The notes below the pieces were generated by a model. The model worked only from the letters and a program-made list of their open reading frames with translations, was not told the DNA's origin and ran no database searches. DNA of 64,000 bases from Scilla litardierei (Eukaryota > Streptophyta > Magnoliopsida > Asparagales > Asparagaceae). Positions within the stretch are counted from its first letter, which is position 1, and each line of letters opens with the position of its first letter. Below, one piece after another: positions 34,005 through 44,256 of this stretch. Made by a program: the position numbers and the translations under genes. The stretch is taken from NCBI GenBank assembly GCA_030789695.1, contig CM061141.1:172002807-172066806 (forward strand), written 5' to 3'.

Positions 34005-35870
34005 TGCGTTTTAAGCACCGCGGACGACGCGCACGACGGGGGTAATTTTGCCCGTCGTGCGCGCGGATGGAAAATGCTCCACACTTGTACGTTTTAGCCC
34101 CGCACACGACGCGCACGACAGGAGAGAATTTTGCACGTCGTGCGCGCGGATGGAAATTGCTTCACACTAGGAGTTTTAACGCCCGCGCACGACGGGGCGT
34201 ATTTTTGCCCGTCGTGCGCGCGGCTGGAAAATGCTCCACACTTGTGCGTTTTAAGCCCCGCGGACAACGCGCCTGACGGGGGTAATTTTGCCTGTCGTGT
34301 GCGCGGATGGAAATTACTCCACACTAGGCGTTTTAACCCCCGCGTACGACGGGGTTAATTTTTCCCGTCGTGCGCTCGGATGGAAATTGCTGCACACTAG
34401 GCGTTTTAACCCCCGCGCACGACGGGGGTAATTTTGCCCGTCGTGCGCGCGGATGGAAATTTCTTTACACGTTGCGTTTTACCCCTCGCGCATGACGGGG
34501 GTAATTTTGCATGTCATGCGCACGGTTGGTAAATGCTCCACACTTGTGCGTTTCCCGCGCACGACACCCACGACGGGGTAATTGCTTCACACTAGGCATT
34601 TTAACCCCCGCGCACGATGGGGTTAATTTTGCCCGTCGTGCGCTCGGATGGAAATTGCTGCACACTAGGCGTTTTAACCCCCGTGCACAACGGGGTAAGT
34701 TTGCCCGTCGTGCACGCGGATGGAAATTGCTTTACACATTGCGTTTTCCCCCTCGCGCACGACGGTGGTAATTTTGCCCGTCGTTCGCACGGATGGAAAT
34801 TGCTCCACACTTGTGCGTTTGCCCGCACACGACGCGTACGACGGGGTTAATTTTACCTGTCGTGCGCGCGGATGGAAATTGCTCCACACCAGGCCTTTCA
34901 CCCCACGCGCACGACGTGGGTAATTTCGCCCGTCGTGCGCGCCAATGGAAAATGCTCCACACTTGTACGTTTTAAGCCCCGCGCACGACGCGCACGACTG
35001 GGTGTAATTTTTCCTGTCGTGCCCGCGGATGGAAATTGCCTCACACTAGGCGTTTTAACCCCCGCGCACTACGGGGCGTATTTTTTCCCGTCGTGCGCGC
35101 GGCTGGAAAATGCTCCACAATTGTGCGTTTTAAGCCCTGCGGACGACGCGCACGACGGGGGTAATTTTTCCCGTCGTGCGCGCGGATGGAAATTGCTTCA
35201 CACTAGGCCTTTTAACCCCCGCGGACGACGGGGTTAATTTTGCTCGTCGTGCGCTCGGATGGAAATTGCTGCACACTAGGCGTTTTAACCCACGCGCACG
35301 ACGGGGGTAATTTTGCCCGTCGTGCGCGCGGATGGAAATTGCTTTACACGTTGCGTTTTACCCCTCGTGCACGACGGGGGTAATTTTGCCTGTCGTGCGC
35401 ACTGTCGGTAAATGCTCCACACTTGTGTGTTTCCCGCGCACGACGCCCACGACGGGGGTAATTGCTTCACACTAGGCGTTTTAACCCCCCCGCACGACGG
35501 GGTTAATTTTGCCTGTCGTGCGCTCGGATGGAAATTGTTGCACACTAGGCGTTTTAACCCCCGTGCACGACGGGGTAAGTTTGCCTGTCGTGCGCGCGGA
35601 TGGGAATTGCTTTACACATTGTGTTTTCCCCCTCGCGCACGACGGGGGTAATTTTGCCCGTCGTTCGCACGGATGACAATTGCTCCACACTTGTGCGTTT
35701 GCCCGCACATGACGCGCACGACGGGGTTAATTTTGCCCGTCGTGCGCACGGATGGAAATTGCTCCACACCAGACCTTTCACCCCATGCGCACGACGGGGG
35801 TAATTTCGCCCGTCGTGCGCGCCAATGGAAAATGCTCCACACTTGTACGTTTTAAGCCCCGCGGATGGAA
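34005..35870. repeat. Hairpin tandem array 1
   Basis: About 25 units of 73-83 bp. Each pairs GCGCACGACGGGG with CCCGTCGTGCGCGCG around a TAATTTTG loop, joined by GATGGAAATTGCTCCACAC and a TTTTAAGCCCC/TTTTAACCCCC spacer. Longer text repeats with a period of 880 bp (for example CTCCACACCAG near 34885 and 35765). It is very CpG-dense against an AT-rich background. Open frames exist in most frames and are repeat products. Confidence 0.95.
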
Positions 35871-36610
35871 ATTGCCTGTCGGATGGACCGTGAATGCCCT
35901 CAAAAATTTCGCTTTGTGTAAGAGATTACCCTCAAAAATTACTCACAGCGCAACATCTGTATATACTGTATATTCACGAGCTCAACAACTGTAGACTCAC
36001 GGGTTCTTTCCATGACTCACAGTAAATCAACTGTAGTCTCATCCTCATCCATGGGCAGTCCAATTCGTCTATAATAAATGGCGTCTCATTCTAAAATGTT
36101 GGTAACTGCTAATTTGATTGCAGCATTCAAAACCTCTCAATAAATACGCAAATAAAGCCTCGCTTTAATACACAGCATTCAAAGCCTATTTAATACTCGT
36201 TTAATATTTGACAGTTTGAATTCATAACAGCTATTTTTTGAACTCTATTTATATCCCTCTTCTTTCCTCAAGAAAATACACGGAAAAATTGCTTCCTCCA
36301 AAAATTCTTCTTTGCTTCATCCCGTTCTCCTGGGTAGCTGTACTGTGCAAAATCCAAAGTCTCTGCCCAAGTGTGGACGCGGCCAGGGGCTGCTGTGTTA
36401 ACCTTCGGGAGCAACCGGCAACAGCGATTACCACCAAGGTCGCGCCACAGCGGTTTCAATTACATCTGCTAAGTATTCTGCTTCTCGGATCTTCCTCGTA
36501 TAGCCACGGTATTCTACGTATTTTTCTTACAATATGTTTGTTTCTTAGTTTAACCGGAAAAATTCTAACCATTGCTTCGTTCTGCTTGATGTAGATATAT
36601 ACCATGGTAA

Positions 36611-36880
36611 ATGGAAGATAAAATTGAAAGTTACTCCTGTTATTTCAATGTGGATCATTTCCTTCATGATGTAGATGCCTGTAAAGAGAATGGGATGGCG
36701 GTAGAAAATGACTCCATTGAAATCCGGCTAACTTCGCAACCAAAATGCACCTTCAAATCTTCCCAGAAGATCTCAGCGGTCAGCGTACCTTTTAGGATAA
36801 AGAAGAATTTGCAACCAAAATGCACCTTCAAATCTTCCCAGAAGATCTCAGCGGTCAGCGGACCTTCTAGGATACAGTAG
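36611..36880 (+). pseudogene. Duplicated 89-codon frame of block B
   Basis: It is the same length and layout as 32837-33106, starting MEDKIESYSCYF and carrying the same internal repeat (QPKCTFKSSQKISAVS twice). Differences between the two are scattered substitutions without frame breaks. The product family is unknown. Its position upstream of FAR1-like fragments suggests a transposase N-terminus or leader. Confidence 0.4.
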
Positions 36881-37116
36881 CATTTTCTTGCTTTCTTGCG
36901 TCTGAAAGTAGTGATTTTCGAGGTATTCCATTTGGTAAGTATATAATTTTAAATACACTGTAGGTGAAATTCTTATTCAATTGGCTGGAAAATGATGTAG
37001 AAATGTGGTGATTTTACATGCATGCAGATACGGAACTTAACAAATGGAATACCTCGAAAATCCCTACTTTAAGACGCAAGAAAGCAAGAAAATGCTAATG
37101 TATCTTAGAAGGTACA
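36858..37116. repeat. Local inverted repeat in block B
   Basis: The sequence around TTCTTGCTTTCTTGCGTC and GAGGTATTCCATTTG (36885-36940) recurs inverted at about 37040-37116, with roughly 100 bases between. It lies within the segment that block A lacks. Confidence 0.85.
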
Positions 37117-37164
37117 AAAATCCAAGGTACTATTGATTTATCTTTTCTGGGATAATACATTAAA

Positions 37165-38125
37165 TCTTTGAATCAAGGTCGAATTAGTTGTATGAATTGT
37201 TTGATACAGGATGAAATGGATTTTACAAAAGAATTTACTACCGCGCAAATTTTTAAGAGAAGAGACGAGCTGTTTGTGTGGATAAAGACCGTCAGCCATG
37301 TGATTATTACCATGTCGACGACGAGTTTGGGTAAAACTTCCAATAGCATTCCTGCTGTTTACTTTGCATGTGAAAGAAGCGGGGTTTACAGGTGACACCG
37401 AAATGAAAAAACGACCGCAGGCCAGTTAAAACCAAGAAGTGTCAATGTCTGTTCTCATTGCGTGGTAATGGTGGGCGTCGGCGTTGGCGGTGAGGAGTGG
37501 AGGTTAACAGTCGTTGAGGGCAGGCACAACCATCAAGCTGCTAATTATGTCGAGGGCCATTCCGATGAAGGGCAGTTGCAGGGAATGGAGATGGAGTCAT
37601 TGAGAGATTTGGCAAATAGCACGCTGAGGCCGGCTGAAATTTTGAAAGTCATGTAGGAAAATCCAACCTTCCATACAAATCAATTTATAATGCACGTCAC
37701 CGATTAAAAAGGGACAACAAGAATGTTGTCGCTTTGCATGTAAAACTTCCAATAGGATTCGTGCTGTTTACTTTGCATGTGAAAGAAGCGGAGTTTACAG
37801 GTGACACCGAAAGGAAAAAACGACCAACAGGCCAGTTAAAACCAAGAAGTATCAATGTCTGTTCTCATTGCGTGGTAATGGTGGGCGTCGGTGTTGGCGA
37901 TGAGGAGTTGAGATTAACAGTCGTTGAGGGCAGGCACAACCATCAAGCTGCTAATTATGTCGAGGGCCATTCCGATGAAGGGCAGTTGCAGGGAATGAAG
38001 ATAGAATCATTGAGAGATTTGGCAACTATCACGCTGAGGCCGGCTGAAATTTTGAAAGTCATGTAGGAAAATCCAACCTTCCATGCAAATCAATTTATAA
38101 TGCACGTCACCGAGTAAAAAGGGAC
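37165..38125 (+). pseudogene. MULE transposase FAR1-type domain fragments, block B (two copies)
   Basis: The first copy (about 37165-37700) keeps an upstream part (FKRRDELFVWIKTV) that resembles the region before the zinc motif in this transposase family. It then gives WRLTVVEGRHNHQAANYVEG through RPAEILKVM and a TAG. The second copy (about 37734-38125) begins HVKLPIGFVLF like the second copy of block A and ends in the same TAG. All four fragments in the window share that stop. No catalytic domain is present. They are non-functional copies spread by local duplication. Confidence 0.65.
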
Positions 38126-38261
38126 AACAAGAATGTTGATATTAAAAAAATTCGGTATAAAATTGATGTTAGGTTTTGTGCAAAATAATCACTTGTTGTA
38201 AGAAATTAAAAGATATGTTTACCCATATTGCTACCTTCATATGGAAATTTCTTCACACTTG

Positions 38262-41200
38262 TCACTTGTGCTTTTTAAGCCACACGGACGATGCGCACGA
38301 CGGGGGTAATTTTGCCAGTCGTGCGCGCAGATGGAAAGTTCTCCACACATGTACGTTTTAGCCCCGCGCACGATGCGCACGACGCGCATGACTGGGGAGA
38401 ATTTTGCCCGTCGTGCGCGCGGATGGAAATTGCTTCATACCCTACGTTTTAACGCCCGCGCACGACGGGGCGTATTTTTGCCCGTCGTGCGCGCGGCTGG
38501 AAAATGCTCTACACTTATGCGTTTTAAGCCCCGCGGACAGCGCGCACGACGGGGGTAATTTTGCCCGTCGTGCGCGTGGCTGGAAATTGCTTTACACGAT
38601 GAGTTTTACCCCTCGCGCACGACGGGGGTAATTTTGCCCGTCGTGCGCTCGGATGGAAATTTCTGCACACTAGACGTTTTAACCCACGTGCACGACGGGG
38701 TAAGTTTGCCCGTCATGTGCGCGGATGGAAATTGCTTAAACATTGCGTTTTCCCCCTCGCGCACGACGGGGGTAATTTTGCCTGTCGTGCGCACGGATGG
38801 AAATTACTCCACACTTTTGTGTTTGCCCACACACGACGTGCACGACGGGGTTAATTTTGCACGTCGTGCGTGCAGATGGAAATTGCTCCACACCAGGCAT
38901 TTTACCCCCCAGTGCATGACGGGGGTAAATTCGCCCGTCGTGCGCGCCGATGGAAAATGCTCCACACTTGTACGTTTTAAGCCCTGCGCACAACGCGCAC
39001 GACTGGGGGTAATTTTGCATGTCGTGCGCGCGGATGGAAATTGCTTCACACTAGGCGTTTTAACTCCCGCGCACGATGGGGTGTATTTTTTCCCATCGTG
39101 CGCGCGGCTGGAAAATGCTCCACTCTTCTGCGTTTTAAGCCCCGCGGACGACGCGCACGACGGGGGTAATTTTGCCCGTCGTGCGCGCGGATGTAAATTG
39201 CTGCACACTAGGCATTTTAACCCACGCGTACGACAGGGTTAATTTTGCCCGTCGTGCGCTCGGATGGAAATTGCTGCACACTAGGCGTTTTAACCCCCGC
39301 GCACGACGGCGTGTATTTTTTCCCGTCGTACACGCGGATGGAAATTGCTTTACACATTGCGTTTTCCCCATCGCGCATGACGGGGTAATTTTGCCCGTCG
39401 TGTGCACGGATGGAACTTGCTCCACACATGTGCGTTTGCCCGCACACGACGCGTACGACGGGGTTAATTTTGCCCGTCGTGCGCGCGGATGGAAATTGCC
39501 CCACACCATGCATTTCACCCCAAGCGCACGACTGGGGAAATTTCACCCATCGTGCGCGCGGATGGAAAATGCTCCACACTTGTACGTTTTAAGCCCCGCG
39601 CACGAAGCGCACGACTGGTGGTAATTTTGCCAGTCATGCGCGCAGATGGAAATTCCTCACACTAGGCATTTTAACCCCCGCGCACGACGGGGCGTATTTT
39701 TTCCAGTCATGCGCGCGGCTGGAAAATGCTCCACACTTGTGCGTTTTAAGCCCCACGCACGACGCGCACGACGCGGGTAATTTTGCCCGTCGTGCACGCG
39801 GATGGAAATTGCTTCACACTAGGCATTTTAACCCCCGCGGACGACGGGGATAATTTTGCCCGTCGTGCGCTCGGATGGAAATTGCTGCACACTAGGCGTT
39901 TTAACCCACGCGCACGATGGGGGTAATTTTGCCCGTCGTGCGCGCTGATGGAAATTGCTATACACGTTGTGTTTTACTCCTCGCGCACGACGGGGGTAAT
40001 TTTGCCTGTCGTGTGCACGGTTGGTAAATGATCCACCCTTGTGCGTTTCCCGCGCACGACGCCCACAACGGGGGTAATTGCTTCACACTAGGCGTTTTAA
40101 CCCCCGCGCACGACGGGGTTAATTTTGCCCGTCGTGCGCTCGTATGGAAATTCCTGCACACTAGGCGTTTTAACCCCCGCGCACGACGGGGCATATTTTT
40201 GCCCGTCGTGCGTGCGGATGGAAAATGCTCCACACTTGTGCGTGTTAAGCCCCACGCACGACACGCACGACGGGGGTAATTTTGCTCGCCGTGCACCCGG
40301 ATTGAAATTGCTGCAAACGTTGCATTTTACCCCGCACGCACGACGGGGGAAATTTTGCCCGTCGTGCGCACGGATGGAAAGTGCTCCACACTTGTGCGTT
40401 TTAAGCCCCGCACACTACGCGCATGACGCGGGTAATTTTGTCCGTCGTGCGCGTGCATGGGAATTGCTTCACACTAGGTGTTTTAACCCACGCGCACGAC
40501 GGGATTAATTTTGCCCGTCGTGCGCTCGGATGGAAATTGCTGCACACTAGGCGTTTTAACCCCCGCGCACGACGGGGTAAGTTTACCCGTCGTGCGCGTG
40601 GATGGAAATTGTTTTACACATTGCGTTTTCCCTCTCGCGAACGACGGGGGTAATTTTGCCCGTCGTGCACACGGAATGAAATTGCTCCACATTTGTGGTT
40701 TGCCCGCACACAACGTGCACGACGGGGTTAATTTGGCCCGTCGTGCGCGTGGATGGAAATTGCTCCACACCAGTCCTTTCACCCCCGCGCACGACGGGGG
40801 TAATTTCGCCCGTCGTGCGCGCCGATGGGAAATGCTCCACACTTGTACGTTTTAAGCCCCGCGCACAACGCGCACGACTGGAGGTAATTTTGCATGTCGT
40901 GCGCGCGGATGGAAATTGCCTCACACTAGGCGTTTTAACCCCCGCGCACGACGGGGCGTATTTTTGCCCGTCGTGCGCGCGGCTGGAAAATGCTCCACAC
41001 TTGTGCGTTTTAAGCCCCGCGGACGACGCGCACGACAGGGGTAATTTTGCCCGTCGTGCGCGCGGATGGAAACTGCTTCACACTAGGCATTTTAACCCCC
41101 GCGTACGACGGGGTTAATTTTGCCCGTCGTGCGCTCGGATGGAAATTGCTGCACACTAGGCGTTTTAACCCACGCGCACGACGGGGGTAATTTTGCCCGT

Positions 41201-42870
41201 CGTGCGCGCGGATGGAAATTGCTTTACACGTTGCGTTTTACCCCTCGCGCACGACGTGGTAATTTTGCCCGTCGTGCGCACGGATGGTAATTGCTCCACA
41301 CTTGTGCGTTTGCCCGCACACGACGCGCACGACGGGTTAATTTTGCCCGTCGTACGCGCGGATGGAAATTTCCCCACACCAGGCATTTCACCCCAAGCGC
41401 ACGACTGGGGTAATTTCGCCCTTCGTGCGCGCGGATGGAAAATGCTCCACACTTGTACGTTTTAAGCCCCGCGCACAACTGGTGGTAATTTTGCACGTCG
41501 TGCCCGCGGATGGAAATTGCCTCACACTAGGCGTTTTAACCCCCGCGCACGACGGGGCGTATTTTTGCCCGTCGTGCGGGCGGCTAGAAAATGCTCAACA
41601 CTTGGGTGTTTTAAGCCCCGCGGACGACGCGCACGACATGGGTAATTTTTCCCGTCATGCGCGCGGATGGAAATTGCTTCACACTTGTGCGTTTTAACCC
41701 CCGCGGACACGGATATAAATTGCTTTACACGTTGTGTTTTACCCCTCGCGCACGACGGGGGTAATTTTGCCTGTCGTTCGCACGGTTGGTAAATGCTCCA
41801 CACTTGTGCATTTTCCGCGCACGACGCCCACGACGGGGGTAATTGCTTCAGACTAGGCATTTTAACCCACGCGAACGACTGGGTTAATATTGCCCGTCGT
41901 GCTCGCGGATGGAAATTCCTTCACACTAGGCATTTTAACCCCCGCGCACGACGGGGCGTATTTTTGCCAGTCGTACGCGCGGATGGAAAATGCTCCACAC
42001 TTGTGCGTGTTAAGCCCCTCGCACGACGCGCACGCGGTGGTTATTTTGCCCGTCGTGCGCGCGGATTGAAATTGCTTCACACGTTGCGTTTTCCCCCTCG
42101 CGCACGACGGGGAAAATTTTGTCCGTCCTGCGCACGGATGGAAATTTCTCTACACTTGTGCGTCTTAAGCCCCGCACACGACGCGCACGACGGGGTTATT
42201 TTTGCCCGTCGTGCGCGCGGATGTGAATTGCTTCACACTAGGCGTTTTTACCCCCGTGCACGACGAGGTTAATTTTGCCCGTCGTGCTCGCGGATGGAAA
42301 TTCCTTCACACTAGGCGTTTTAACCCCCGCGCACGACGGGGCGTATTTTTGCGAGTCGTGCACGCGGATGGAAATTGCTTTACACATTGCGTTTTCCCCC
42401 TCGCGCACGACGGGGGTAATTTTGCCCGTCGTGCACATGGATGGAAATTGCTCCACACTTGTGCGTTTTCCCGCACACGACGCGCACGACGGGGTTAATT
42501 TTGCTCGTCGTGCGCGCGGATGGAAATTGCTCTACACCAGGAATTTCACCCCCCACGCACGACGGGGGTAATTTTGCCCGTCGTGCGCGCCGATGGAAAA
42601 TGCTCCACACTTGTATGTTTTAAGCCCCACGCACGACGCACACGACTGGGGGTAATTTTGTCTGTCGTTCCTGCGGATGGAAATTGCCTCACACTAGGCG
42701 TTTTACCCCTCGCGCACGACGGGGTAATTTTGCCCGTCGTGCGCACGGCTGGAAATTGCTTTACACGTTGCGTTTTCCCCCTCGCGCACGACGGGGGTAA
42801 TTTTGCCCGTCGTGCACACGGTTGGTAACTGCTCCACACTTGTGCATTTTAAGCCCATGCCGCGCACGAC
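38262..42870. repeat. Hairpin tandem array 2
   Basis: About 60 units of the same hairpin design as array 1. A marker variant (CCACACCAG/T followed by CATTTCACCCC-like text) occurs near 38888, 39501, 40765, 41374 and 42530. Markers one and three, and two and four, are 1877 and 1873 bp apart, indicating a higher-order unit of about 1.87 kb. Array variants resemble those of array 1, so both grew from a common source. Confidence 0.95.
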
Positions 42871-43203
42871 GCGTAGGCTGCAGCACGTTGTGCGCGGGGA
42901 GTAATTTACTCTGCTCTGTTTCGACGCGTACAACGGTGCCGTATAGTGTAAACTATTTCTTTGAAAAGGATTTAAAGGGCGGGATGGTAATTGCACCCAT
43001 AGTTCTAAAAAGTTGCTTTGATAGGGGCTATAAGGGCGGGATAGTAATTGCCCCAAAAGTTCCGGTTGCGTAAGGGTACGTTGGTAATTGCAACAAAAGT
43101 TCCTCATGTTCCGCTTTTAACAACAGCCGGGGGATCGGATCGGATGGTCAGGAGGGGTCGAGCGCAGGAATCCCATCTGAGCACGAGCTCAGGTGCATTT
43201 TAC

Positions 43204-43205
<2 letters not shown>
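42871..43205. mobile_element. MULE-like terminus (right end of a large element)
   Basis: Read inward from 43205 the sequence starts GGGTAAAATGCACCTGAGCT and later has CCATCCGATCCGATCC. The MULE at 5891 starts CGGTAAACTGTGCCTG and has CCGTCCGATATGATCC at a similar distance. GGTAATTGC-type words follow (GGGATGGTAATTGC, GGGATAGTAATTGC). The end abuts (TA)n. No matching left terminus is visible, so the partner end would lie before position 1 or has been lost. Confidence 0.5.

Positions 43206-43285
<80 letters not shown>
43206..43285. repeat. (TA)n microsatellite
   Basis: About 40 TA units lie between the MULE-like terminus and TTTCAGTTCAG. Confidence 0.95.
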
Positions 43286-43287
<2 letters not shown>

Positions 43288-43340
43288 CAGTTCAGTTCTT
43301 TTGAGCTTTATTTTTAATCCAAGGCAAGACACATCATATC

Positions 43341-44256
43341 TGTTACGCCCTAAAGGCCGGCCTAGTTGATAAAGGCCCACTCAAATAACCCAACAACAAT
43401 TCTCATCAATGAGGACCAGTTCGCTAAGGTGAAGAGTAGCTCGCCGAGTCTAAGGGGAGCTCGCCTAAGCAGAGCGGCAAGCTCGTCAATCGAATCAAAG
43501 AGAAGAGCCCTTCGGCTGATTGCATATGTTCTATGCTAGCTCACCCCAGAGTAGCTTGCCTCGGAGGCAGCTCGCCTACCTCTCCGCCCCGAAGCAGTTC
43601 ACCCGATGAGGGATGCGACCCACCACTAACATCACTGCCAGTTTTGCTACAGACAGAGTCTGGCAAAGGCGTAACTAGGCGCTTCGCCGCCTGACAGTCT
43701 ACCAAAAGCGTGCCTGACATTTACGACTCTGACATACTGACAAAAGTGCACCTGACACCACCTGACACCATCAATGCAGAAAATGTCTCTGACACCGCCT
43801 GCCACCTTATCGCTTCACCACTCGAGTATTCGACAGCTGACAGGGTGGCAAGTAACTGCCTCTCAGCCCTATAAATTCCCCCTCTCCTTCAACACGGAGG
43901 GGGCTGGTTGGTTGGTCAAATCTGTAAGAAACCCCTAACACATCTACATACATTCAAGGTCGAATATCCTCCACATATATATGCCTTCCACACTAGTTCG
44001 CCATGCAAGCGTCGATCTGCCTCCAAGATCGCCGTGTGTGTCTGACATTCTCCTCAAGTCATCAACTGACTTAGGCATTGGAGGGGCTGCGGGCTGACAG
44101 CCAATCCAGCCTTTCTGACGAGTTGATCGTCTTGCAGAAACTTCGCCCCAGCCACCAGTGGACTAGAGATCTGCATCAACCCTCACCAACAGACGAGCGA
44201 AATTCATCAACCAGCGAGCTAATTCCACTAGACGAAGGGTGAACTCGACATCCTCA
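43341..44256 (+). mobile_element. Probable solo LTR
   Basis: A sharply GC-richer insert begins TGTTACGCCC and ends near CATCCTCA. A TATA-like CCCTATAAATTCCCC (about 43868) is followed by a leader-like region. CATCAACTGACTTAGGCATT and CAGCCAATCCAGCCTTTCTG are phrases of a kind I associate with plant Ty3-type LTRs. No second LTR or internal region is present, and I could not find a clean 5-bp duplication, so the right boundary is approximate. Confidence 0.55.

Larger units (their letters stand above)
35884..38262 (+). repeat. Block B: second copy of block A, longer
   Basis: It begins ATGGACCGTGAATGCCCTCA immediately after array 1 and ends at CACACTTGTCACTTGTGC before array 2. Compared with block A it keeps about 0.5 kb (36930-37340) that A has lost, including an inverted repeat and more of the FAR1-like fragment. 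Confidence 0.88.

Noticed and set aside
34005..42870. Dozens of overlapping open frames in both strands (for example the 202-codon frame from 38634)
   Set aside because: They follow the tandem repeat in all frames, their composition is forced by the unit (ARRARGWKLLHTR-like text), and they overlap each other on both strands.
34005..42870. CRISPR-like array of repeats with variable parts
   Set aside because: Units are contiguous variants of one sequence without unique spacers, unit length varies, and the context is a plant nuclear genome.
43048..43380. Frames with long isoleucine/tyrosine runs over TA tracts (also near 23657-24089)
   Set aside because: They are translation of (TA)n microsatellite and are not coding.
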